Shown here: piece after piece, positions 1 through 9,320 of the stretch
How positions within the stretch are numbered: position 1 is the stretch's first letter
Layout: each line of letters starts with the position of its first letter
From: Sperchopsis tessellata
Taxonomy: Eukaryota; Arthropoda; Insecta; Coleoptera; Hydrophilidae
Length of the DNA: 31,807 bases
Direction of reading: 5' to 3'
Assembly: GCA_033557685.1 (NCBI GenBank)
Contig: JAWQRN010000302.1
Coordinates: forward strand, 1 to 31,807
Notes under the pieces: generated by a model
What the model was told of the DNA's origin: nothing
What the model saw: only the letters and a program-made list of their open reading frames with translations
Databases searched by the model: none
Translations under genes and position numbers: made by a program

Positions 1-18
1 TATATATATATATATATT
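1..18. repeat. (TA)n microsatellite
   Basis: The window opens with uninterrupted TA dinucleotides that probably continue beyond the left edge. Confidence 0.9.
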
Positions 19-821
19 CTCCTACAAGAGTTTTGATTTTAGATATTTTACAACAGAGGTCACTAAGGTCACCTTGAGTTATATTTAAAGTCTTTTTAAT
101 ATACTATCACAACATAACATCTGGAACGTGTTGTTTCGTCACATTAAAAATTAAGTTTGTGCAAACAGGCAAGATATTAACTGATTATCATTTAACTTGA
201 CGAATATTTCGAATTATGCTTATGTAAGCACTATAACACTTAAACTTAAGCATCTCACGGAGCCCAGATCCTTGTTGCTCCTGAATAGGACGTGGCAAAA
301 TATGAAGCGAGTTTCCTTCGTTACGCAAGTTCTTCGTCGAGAGTATCGATTATTCAGACCAACCAGCTACTCGATAGTAATTATCTCCTGAGGAAGAGAG
401 TATGAAGTGGAATTTATTTATAAAGACCTTATTAATAGCACTGCTATATAAGAAGATCTTACCTTCTTTCTATCCCTCAACATTTAAAAGTAGTTCCAAA
501 TAAATTAATTGTAGTAATGGGTTGAAAATCAAGCGGCTTCTATTTGGTCTTGTGCGTATGAGAAATTGATGAACATTTAAAAATGAAATTTTAGCAGCAA
601 GTTTCTCTAATCAACAGTATCAAAATTGACTACAAACTTACTAATAAAAACATCATACAAGATGGCATAGTTGTGAAATGTTTTGACATTGGAAGCGATC
701 AGTATAATACACATTTTTCTCATATAACAACAAACATAGACTAAGTCATTCGTAGAACTGTCAGTGATGAAATGTAGTGGAAAATAACCGAAGAGTTTAA
801 AACCCTAAAATTGCAATATAT
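19..821. other. AT-rich stretch, nothing recognised
   Basis: There is an open frame of 64 codons at 197-391 (plus). It resembles no family I recognise and has no upstream or downstream partner exon that I can see. The 240-400 part is slightly less AT-rich than its surroundings. I see no repeat structure or RNA gene. Confidence 0.4.
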
Positions 822-860
822 ATCGGGTTCACCAAAAAGTAATTGAGTATTTTTTAATAA
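822..860 (+). repeat. Mariner 5' terminal inverted repeat (decayed)
   Basis: The segment starting TCGGGTTCACCAAAAAGTAA resembles the 5' end of mariner elements, which typically read T(T)AGGTTGGTGCAAAAGTAATT. It lies about 180 bases before the transposase remnant on the same strand, as expected for a mariner 5' UTR. The matching 3' terminal repeat was not found, so this copy is deleted at its 3' side. Confidence 0.6.
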
Positions 861-1001
861 ATGGACATACATGTCTTGACATGCAACTTCATTCTAAACC
901 GCAAATTTATTATGCAATTTGACAGATGATATTTCAACTTGTTTCAGAAAAAGAAAGTGCACGATTTCGTTAGTAACTGTTTGTCTGCCGTCGATATCAA
1001 A

Positions 1002-1308
1002 ATGTAAAATCAAAAGGAACAATTTCGTCAGATTTTGCTGATTACATCCGAAAACAAAAATAATGCTGGGAAAGCTCATACAAACATATGTGATGTGTAT
1101 GATGCAGATGCCTTAAAAGCTAGTGCAGTATCAGAATTGGTTTGTCAAATTTCGTTCTAGGGATACACCACGCTCATGAAGGCCAATCGAAGTTGTTGAT
1201 GATGATAAAATAAAGACGTTAATGGAATCAGATCGGTGTTTAAAGACACAAGACATTGCTAAGAACCTTAACATATCGAAATCGAGCTTTGAAAACAAAC
1301 AAGAATAG
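1002..1308 (+). pseudogene. Mariner transposase, N-terminal third only
   Basis: Conceptual translation from the ATG at 1002 gives a decayed mariner transposase N-terminus, the part that binds the element's terminal repeats through two helix-turn-helix units. Recognisable blocks in order are NQKEQFRQILL, ENKNNAGKAHTNICDVY, then after a frameshift FRSRDTPRS*RPIEVVDDD, KIKTLMESDR and TQDIAKNLNISKSS. The second codon is a stop and at least one more stop and one frameshift are needed. The linker RPIEV and the second helix-turn-helix (DIAKNLNISKSS) are well kept. Similarity ends at the TAG at 1306-1308; the whole catalytic domain with its Asp triad is missing, so this is an internally or 3'-deleted fossil. 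Confidence 0.85.
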
Positions 1309-1752
1309 ATGCCATTGAAATATAGTTCACCTTCATAATTTTCTTCTGCTCATTTTCAGTAGCACTTGTAGTTGTACCGTAAGCGTTCCTGATTTTTATA
1401 CAAAATGTGTACGTTGGTCACGTCATGTCAATGTAGTTATTTTGCAGTACCTGACATCTATATAAAAGCATTGCCAGTTTAATATAGAACAATTCTTACA
1501 AAGTATGTGTTCTCTACAAGATACACTAACTATAGCTCATAGATAAGCTATTGATTTTGGGTATGTGTCCAGGGATTTTGGGATGTTTCGTCATAAAACA
1601 GGTCATACCATTACATTCAAAGAGGTCAAATTTTTGGAAGAAAATTTAGAGAAGCCATTGAGGTTTTTATTTTCCATAACAGAATTAATAGGGATCCTGA
1701 TTTTCAACTTTCAATTGCTTGGAAAACCACCCTCCTATACTCGATATTAATC
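1309..1752. other. Unassigned AT-rich interval
   Basis: I see nothing firmly assignable here. A 61-codon open frame at 1565-1750 has no family resemblance. The interval may include mariner sequence decayed beyond recognition. Confidence 0.35.
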
Positions 1753-1915
1753 ATGCGAATGGAACTGCACAGCCCTGTGCATATTACTCCACTCCAGCCC
1801 ATGTGTGTATAAGCCTGATCTAGCTGAAATAGAATCATTGTATTGAGTACATTCCTTGAAGTAACATCACTCACATTTAAAACATTCCTTGCAACAGTAG
1901 ACGAAACATCAGCGT
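1753..1915 (-). repeat. Beta cassette, copy 1
   Basis: Read on the minus strand this matches the cassette at the right edge of the window (31606-31807). Shared landmarks are GATGTTTCGTCTACTGTTGC, GAGTGATGTTACTTCAA, GATCAGGCTTATA and CTGGAGTGGRG. Both copies keep the same spacing between these landmarks and an open frame (ADVSSTVAR ... SDVTS ... DQAY ... WSG), but this copy is much more diverged. It lacks the leading GTTGTTTCCGGGTGG segment. Function unknown; see the findings for a possible ribozyme-derived origin. Confidence 0.7.
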
Positions 1916-2552
1916 TTTTCACTACACGATTTGTTTTTATTTAGATGATTTCTAAGCTCCTCAAATAATAAATAAGCTCACTGTGTTCTTTGTCAGAATA
2001 AACTTTATATTTTTAAATGGAATTGGAAAATAGTAGAAATCATAAAATACCTAGCTTAAATAAACAAACCAAATGTAGTTCTAGGTTAATTGATCCACCC
2101 TTTTTCACTCTTTTGAATTGCCATTTCGAGTTCACTAATTTGTTAATAGCCCGAGAGCTTGATCGCAAATGTCAAGTATGAAAAATTAAGAACACAATAA
2201 ACGAAGAAAAAGGACTATTTAAATAAAAGGTAATCGCGTTATTGGACGTAACACTTCAGATTGAAAAATATCTTAACAGTATTTTATTTAGTGCTCGAAA
2301 TAAAAATCCTTGCTATGCTCGACTGAATCAATAAATATTACTTTCGCTCGTTAAGGTGGCTTTAACTTTGAAAGGGAATAGGAAGCCCAATAAATTTGTA
2401 GCTCCGTTTAGATTTTCTCATTAATATAAATTACAATTAATCTTTCTTAATTTATTTATAGGTGTTGATTTACTGTAACGTAATATCCTTGCCGTTCAAA
2501 ATTGAATATAAACTGAAAGTCAGACTTAATATACAAAAAATAATCTATCTTC
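1916..2552. other. Unassigned AT-rich interval
   Basis: Nothing recognisable: no open frame with family resemblance, no RNA gene and no clear repeat. Confidence 0.4.
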
Positions 2553-2645
2553 AGGTTTTCCGGGAGATAACCGTGTGTTGGATTTTTTGTGAACGTTTCG
2601 TCCACCGTTGCAGGGGGCATTATCAAGACCTGTAGCTCTTAAAAG
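2553..2645 (+). repeat. Alpha cassette, copy 1
   Basis: This carries the full alpha layout: CTTCAGGTTTTCCGGGAGAT, AACCGTGT, a variable spacer, then CGTTTCGTCCACCGTTGCAG, GGGGCATTATCAAGACCTG and TAGCTCTTAAAAGTGC. The outer blocks contain complementary pentamers (CAGGT near 2556 and ACCTG near 2629), so either strand could close a stem. The reverse complement reads CTTGATAATGCCCCC ... GGTGGACGAAACG, which resembles a hammerhead core (TGATRA ... GAAACG). Related copies lie at 22117-22240, 22994-23070 and, in part, 17657-17690. Confidence 0.75.
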
Positions 2646-2752
2646 TGCCAATTACAGATTGCCATGTAGTTCTGAAAAGTACTAGATGTAGGTACCGACC
2701 AGCTCTAAAAAGTGCTAATAATATAATAACATGTATCTCTCACAAGTGCTAG
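2631..2752 (+). repeat. Four-unit ~34-bp tandem array
   Basis: Four degenerate units begin near 2631, 2665, 2698 and 2732, each built around the block CTCTNAAAAGTGCTA. The first unit overlaps the end of alpha copy 1, so the array appears to have grown from that end. The other alpha copies keep only one such unit. Confidence 0.65.
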
Positions 2753-4889
2753 TCAAGAAATTCATTTATTTATTTTTTGACCAGTCTTTAGAACGGTCCT
2801 TAGATTTCTTTTGAATCGTCGAAAGCTCATAGTATATATTGACTGTCCAAGTACATATAAATATAGTTATTTAGTTAAACTTTTTACAGGTTATTATGTA
2901 CAGAACCCTAAAACACAAAAACATGTCCCTAAAACAACTTTTTTCCTACGGACCTCTCCATAGATACCGGCTTCAGAGCGTTATTTGGCTCTAGAGTCGT
3001 CTGTAAACCACTTTTATATATATAACTGAGGTCGTTGTTTTCAACTCCTGATCTATTATATGATGCCAACGTCAAATCTTTTTGTCACAGTTTTGAAGCC
3101 GTATTCTATATAATGTTACTTGAATTTACCGCCAATTAAAAAAAAAGATATGAAAACATGTTAGATGATATTATACTGAAGCAAACTATTTAAGAATTTA
3201 AGAAGAAAATATAAACATAATAATGATTGTTGTACATCGAAGGTATCTTCCACGCCTAATGGTATTAGTGCCGATGTAAAATAATATCTTTATTGTACTG
3301 TATATATGATAGTCACAATCCCAAGTTTTCTTTATGTTCGACGCTCTATTGTATAAATATATTGTTTCCTTTCCGCGAGACAAAAATTATAAGCTCCATT
3401 AAAAAACATATTTTGAGAAATGCTGTCTTAATTATCAGCTAGTTTAGAAGACTATCTATCACAATTAAATTATCCGCACCTTTGTCGAAAAGTTTCAGAC
3501 AACGATCAAAAGTTTCACCCAAAATACTATTATGTGATTTTCCATTAACATTTTACTGGTTACCTCGCAAATTTAGCAAAGCGAATTAATTTGAAATTTC
3601 TACTGAACATTCTAATATTAATATCTAGTAATAAACTACACTAAAGCTTCAATTCACTATACATATATGAGTTAGCGTTACCATGGAATCTGATGTAAAA
3701 GCGAACAATGAAACATGAGTATTCCCCTGAGGGTTTAATACCTCCTTTGCTTCTCAAAAATCTAGGGTAACTCTCCTAAAATTTACACCAACATACGTAA
3801 TGAATAAAGCGTCGAGACCTCTCATAAATTTCACTAACCTTTCGCTAACTTGGATAACAACTTAAGAACATTGTCACCTTAGATATCAACGACCCAAGAT
3901 TTTCCGAAGGTGTATTCAGAACTCTATTATCATAAACCCATGAAATTTATAATACAAATAAATTATTCTTCCATTAGAGTACAATGTGCCGCAATTATCA
4001 AGCAATTGTTTCTTTTGATTTTTCAGTGCTAATGAAGGATTCTGTATTTTACTAGGAAACTTGTTTATTAGCTGGGTTCATGTAAGGAATTAAAAAGAGC
4101 ATGAATATGATTATAGCAAGAAGAACTGTATACCCATGAGAAGCAGATGATACATTTAAAGAGCGTCAAATTGATTTTTTTTAAACCGGAAGTGTATTTG
4201 ATTTTACTTTTAAAACTAAAATAATCGTTATTATAACTTGAAATATGTTCTACCTAGTTTAAGCATAATCGATTAAATGTGCTTGTGTTTGGTCGGTAAT
4301 TTTTCAAGCCTTCTTATTCTCTCTTTTTGTGGATAACAATACTTGTTGCTGCTTTTTAGCAGTATTGAAAAAGACTATAGATGAAACTTTAACTATTTTT
4401 ATAACTCTTTTTATATAAGAGTTGGGGGGGGGGGTAAAATATAGTGAATTGCCATGTACAGAGAATACACTATAAACTATACACATTAAAACCTGATTTT
4501 AAGGTTGACAATTCTATAGTAAAATTTATTATTATACTAACAGTTTTGCCTTATGACTACGTACACAAAAACTCGTGAAAAGAAAATAAAATTATTAAAA
4601 AGGTATTGAGCTTCGAATATGTCAAAATTTAACAATATTTTATGACACATGATTCCGCTCTCTCCTTAAATTAGAATGATGGCCTTACTTGCTGTTTCAA
4701 ATCATGTCTAGGCGAAATTTAACTATTTCAAAGTATAAAATATATCTTTAATCTGCTTTGTCTAGGTTCTTCAATAACATTTCTTAGCATATCAGTTTTA
4801 TTGATGATAATGTTAGATTATGCCACTGTCTAAAAAGAACAAGAAAAATTGAATAACTTGTTGTCTTCAACCACCGAAGTTTATACATA
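2753..4889. other. Long AT-rich interval without recognisable genes
   Basis: I see no coding relic or repeat family here that matches the rest of the window. A homopolymer of 11 G residues sits at 4424-4434, conspicuous in such AT-rich sequence. Minus-strand open frames at 3198-3383 and 4304-4486 have no family resemblance. Confidence 0.4.
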
Positions 4890-4910
4890 TTGTAGTATAA
4901 TATACTACAA
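4890..4910. repeat. Near-perfect palindrome
   Basis: Ten-base arms TTGTAGTATA and TATACTACAA are separated by a single A. It lies at the upstream edge of the tandem repeat that follows. Confidence 0.8.
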
Positions 4911-5230
4911 ATAGCCTTGGTTTTGTATCCGAACTAAATGATTGCTTATACATTGTAGGAATTTGTTGCTTTCTTGGCAGCACATGAAAGTATTATTTTG
5001 AATGGCATGAAATTAACAGTGTCCAAGTTAATATAGTAAATTCAGAAATCAAACATGCATCGAAAAATTTAGGAACAAGCCGAAATTGCAGTGGACACCA
5101 TATTTCTGTCAATAAGACGTCACCAACCTTCTTGAATAAATGCTTTTAAGTCGTGAGTAAACACATTATAAGAGGTATCGTAATGTTTCAGTGTAGCAAA
5201 TAATTAATTATTTGGTTAATTCAATATCAA
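4902..5230 (+). repeat. Tandem unit A of a long-TIR element
   Basis: This is the first of two diverged direct repeats with a period of about 306-330 bp. Shared blocks with unit B are CTACA(CA)AAATAGCC, TAGGAATTYGTTGCTT, CACATGAA, ATTATTTTGAA, AAGTTAATATA, AATCAAACATGCRTCGAAAA, AGTCGTGARTAA and CACATTAT. It has the left TIR of the element at 5324-5722 but no right TIR. No coding capacity. Confidence 0.75.
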
Positions 5231-5560
5231 TCTACACAAAATAGCCATTTTCACATATGTATAGGAATTCGTTGCTTCCGGGTCCACACATGAATGAATT
5301 ATTTTGAAATTTGATAACAGAGGATCTCGATCAAAGCATCAAAGTTAATATATTAAATACAAAAATCAAACATGCGTCGAAAAATATAGTAAACAACCGA
5401 AATGTCACTAGAAACCGTGTTTTTGTCATTAAGAAGTCATCAGCACTGCTTACAAATACATATTTGAATAATTGAATAGATGCTTTAAGGTCGTGAATAA
5501 GCACATTATTGCGGTATTGCAATGCTTCAATGTTGCAATTAAATAATCATTCATCATATA
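5231..5560 (+). repeat. Tandem unit B of the same repeat
   Basis: This is the second copy of the direct repeat, offset about 306 bp from unit A (compare TAGGAATT at 4956 and 5262). Both units end in related GGTATYGYAATGYTTCARTGT sequence followed by an AT-rich tail. Unit B runs into the inverted right end at 5626-5722. Confidence 0.75.
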
Positions 5561-5722
5561 AAAATTCAAATACGTATTCGTACGTTTGGCACAAGTAATT
5601 GCTTAAAAGCTAAATGACAGACACACGGTGTCCACTGCAATTTTGGCCTGTTCTTAAATTTTTCGATGCATGTTTGTTTTTTGTATTTAATATATTAACT
5701 TCAACGCTTTGCTCGATATTTG
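5324..5722. mobile_element. Non-autonomous element with ~95-bp TIRs (MITE-like)
   Basis: The left end (5324-5420) and right end (5626-5722, reversed) form long inverted repeats sharing AGTTAATATATTAAATACAA, ACAAACATGC-TCGAAAAAT and, further in, an ACCGTG block. The interior is about 205 bp, AT-rich and non-coding. A second, shorter member with the same TIR order lies at 13953-14215. Long TIRs with a short non-coding interior indicate a non-autonomous DNA transposon or foldback element. No transposase partner or target duplication is identified, so the superfamily is unknown. Confidence 0.75.
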
Positions 5723-6772
5723 ATTTAATCAAAGAGATACGGTATAATTACCTACGTTACAAGTAAGTCATCATATCACCATTATTTCCGTAACTAATAT
5801 CTTCTGTAGAACAGATCTTTATATGGTAAAATAATTAATTAATTATACCAGGAATGAGTTAGTTGTTTGATAATTCAGATTATTTTATATTGTTGTTCTT
5901 TTCTCTTTGAAGCATCTATGTGATGAGAGAATTATTCTCAAATCGATAAAATTTTGCACGTCCAGAAGAAAGCTTCTAAAATACCATTCCAAAACCTAAA
6001 AAAAGGTTCTTCTTTTGATAAAATATTCATTCAAGTTCACATATCCTTGTAACCGAACAAGCTTTCCTGATGATTGGCACCATCACCAAATCGGTATTCC
6101 TTGGTCCAAATTGGCAGAAAAAAACTAATTTCCCGTGCCGTGATTCTCGCATTACTCGTTTATATGGATTATAAAAGTTCATAAACAATTTGCTCTTCAT
6201 CCGAATTTCAGTACAGTGTAGCACATATAAATTGGTACGTTTTCTTACACCGATTCTGAGTATGTTTGTAAGTAGATTAGAATATGTTTTAATGCTGGGG
6301 TTTTCATTTATCTCTCTCTTACAAATTTTAATTTACCAACCAAAATCTAAAATACCTGTCATAAACGTAAATTTTTTCACATATATATACAAAAAACTTA
6401 CCTTAATAAAATGATTATATAAAAATCAATTCGCAGTAAGATAATTGAACAATAATTATTTTACGTCCCATCTTCCTGGTGACTCAAACAAACTGCAGGA
6501 GAAATATTTACTTTCCAATGATTTCACATTATACTAATTTCATAAATTATTTACCTGTTAAGAAATGCTGGTTTTATATGCAGAAGAAACAATTGCATAC
6601 GTTTGATATGTGTTTTACGTTTATAAGTAGAAATCGTCTCACAGAATAAAGCGAAAACCACCTTAAGAAATACCTACTGCGAGGTTGACTCTTTTTTCAC
6701 AATTATACCTGACGCTGATTGTATCAGCATTATCATATATCTTCTCACTGGTGAGGAGAAGTTCCAAGATAT
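5723..6772. other. Unassigned AT-rich interval
   Basis: Open frames overlap here on both strands (6190-6414 plus; 6027-6224 minus) but neither resembles a known family. No RNA gene or repeat is recognised. Confidence 0.35.
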
Positions 6773-7220
6773 TGTTACGTTTTTACGGGTTCACAAATTA
6801 CAATTCGATAATTTTAAGGTTTATTTATTTTAAAGTGAGTAGTTTACAATGACACAACAATATACTACCTCATTTATAGCGGGTATATTAATCGTCCGAA
6901 ACACACTGTTCTATATAATTCCATCACCTAACCAACTCCGTAGTAGAACAGTCCTCGCCATCAAGCAGCTAATATCCGCTGCGTCAATCCAATCTGGAAG
7001 CATTAAGGTGGTTCTGAGTTGATTACGTTCATGAGCGTCTCGTCTCCATTTTTGCAGATTCGTGTGCGAATAGCAGAAGTTTTGTAAGAATATTACTAAC
7101 CTGACTAAGATTTGACTTAAGTCGAACATATTCACGGAAGTATTTGAATAATTGGCATTGGTTTCGTCTTTTATCAAATACAAATGCCGATTCCACTACA
7201 TATGTTGTTTTTTCGTAACA
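6773..7220 (-). mobile_element. Probable solo LTR of a retrotransposon
   Basis: The segment is bounded by TGTTACG at its left and CGTAACA at its right, a perfect 7-bp inverted terminal repeat with the canonical TG...CA ends of LTRs, 448 bp apart. Read on the minus strand it has a promoter-like CTATAAATGAG, then AATAAA about 70 bp further on, then a terminal GTGAACCCGTAAAAACGTAACA-type end (in pieces), the order expected within one LTR. No flanking target-site duplication is visible (ATAT against TGTT), and no gag or pol sequence lies next to it, so it would be a recombined solo LTR. A 90-codon minus-strand frame inside it has no recognisable family and is treated as incidental. Confidence 0.5.
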
Positions 7221-9320
7221 TGTTCACATGAAGGAGTGGCACTGAATGCCTTTTTGAATCACCTAAATTCCAAAAACCCCAATATACGATTCACGATGGA
7301 AATTCTCCTTTATAACACTGGATCTGAATAATCACTTTCTCACACAGTATATCGAAATCCTACCCATATAAGCCACCTGAAACTTTGACACATCAACACC
7401 CTAACCAGATGTCAGTGCTTAATTCCTTCATGCAAAGAGCTTTTAATATGTAAACCACATCAGGAGTTACGGATTGCCACAGATGCAGAATTCACTACAG
7501 TGTGCTATTATCTACCGATCTGTTTTGCTTTACAATACAACATGGCGTGTATGTACATATACAGTATGTAGGTATCTCGTTTATTAATACAGTTAGAAGC
7601 GCAAAGTTATGTAAGTTACTTCGAGTTATATTCATATAAAATGAAATATTTGTATTGAAGCTGCTCTGCCCCAGTTTAAAGCTTAGATGTAATACGGAAA
7701 TTGCAATAAATTCTTGAGAAATTTATAGTGAAACAGTTTGAAATCTGTCGTATAAACTATCGTTTACTACCGTCTTTATGGCACTTTGGCATTCGTTTTA
7801 TTTGACTTTATTTACAATGTATGCTGCTGCAAGTTGCAGTTGAATTGATAATAACAAACCATAAAGATACTTAATCTTTGAAGTCAATCTGTTTTAAATA
7901 ATGTATTCAATTTTATAGAAGCTGTCGTTTAAACAATGGACTGGTCTCACTGATTTCGCTGTATTACAATCAAATTTGTTTCTTCTGATCATACATCTGA
8001 TTCCTAACGTATGTATAGCAAAAAAGCGTTGTTAAATATATAAATCAAATCTTTAGAATCAAGGGGATGACAAAAAATATGCCAAGGTTATAAATAATCA
8101 ATGAATAAATTTTCTTCGGAGTTTAAGAAGACTAAGGTAATTGTCTTCACAGTAGACGGATGGGCCCCGAATTTATAGTTCATTTGAATTACCTTCTACC
8201 AAACCCAACTTCTCTCATAATATTCATTTCGTTCATATAAGATCAGGCACTCTAATTTACCTTTTATTTATAACCTGTGGTCCAAAGTTGATTGAGCCAA
8301 TATTAAACAAGACATTGATAATGCGTTTACAATTTTAATCGATAATTTACTCAATATTTGGTTCTTGGCGTCCACAAGCCTCTTGAGCCTGTAATGACTA
8401 CCCCTGTTGATAAACAACATATACTATTGCAAAGTTTAGTAAGGAGACCCAAACTATGAAGGTTTCTTAATGATAATCAGATATTAGCAGAGCGTATTGA
8501 AACTTTATTAGGGAAACTGAGTTATCATTAATTTCAGCTCCTACACAGTTTTTTAAATGTATGAAATTATATAATTCATATTCTAGCATATCCCCTCAAT
8601 AAGTTTTAATAGTAGCGTCTTTCTGTATCTCATTGTGATATTTTAGAATTAACCAACATTTTTGTTAGTTTTAATATACAACCATCTGTTCTATATCACA
8701 CGTGCAAAATTAAACTTCCACTTCTTAGTCTTAACCGACGCTTTGGCCTATCTTTTTAATTTATCTCTAAACTCTTCTGTATGTTCACTTCTCTAGATGA
8801 GAGCTTCAATCATTTCAATTACAAGATGACCGATATCTGCAGACTATTATAACTCCTCTCTAAATTTGTTAAAGATATTTAGATGTGTAGCTATTAGTTT
8901 ATTTTTACCTTATCCTACTTTCATTTCTTATGATCAACATGTTTTTATGAAAGCAGTTCGCTTCTACCGTTCTACTCTAATTTCTATCGCTTTGTAGCTT
9001 CTGCTTTGGATGCACGTTATCAAATAGATATTGTTTTCGTTAATTATTCAAATTAACTTGTTCTTATATTTTTTGTTTTATGGATAAACTCTTGCATTTT
9101 TTTGATGCTTATCTCTCTGATAGTAACATGTATATTGAATATATAATTATTTTTATTTCAGCTCTTTTGATGTCCCTTGAGGCTCTAGAACTAAACTATA
9201 TAATTAGTATGTTAAGTGGTGTTTGTATCACTGTAAATGATTGATTGACAGTAGGAATTTCGAATATCACTTTTGATATTTTAAATTGGAAGTTTGATTT
9301 GAATTTATAGAATTGATAGT
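7221..9320. other. 2.1 kb AT-rich interval without recognisable content
   Basis: No coding relic, RNA gene or repeat shared with the rest of the window was recognised, and no sizeable open frame is present. Confidence 0.45.

Noticed and set aside
894..1079. Minus-strand 61-codon frame
   Set aside because: Antisense to the mariner 5' UTR and transposase start.
6911..7183. Minus-strand 90-codon frame as a host gene
   Set aside because: It lies wholly within the LTR candidate and resembles no protein family; LTRs often carry chance frames.
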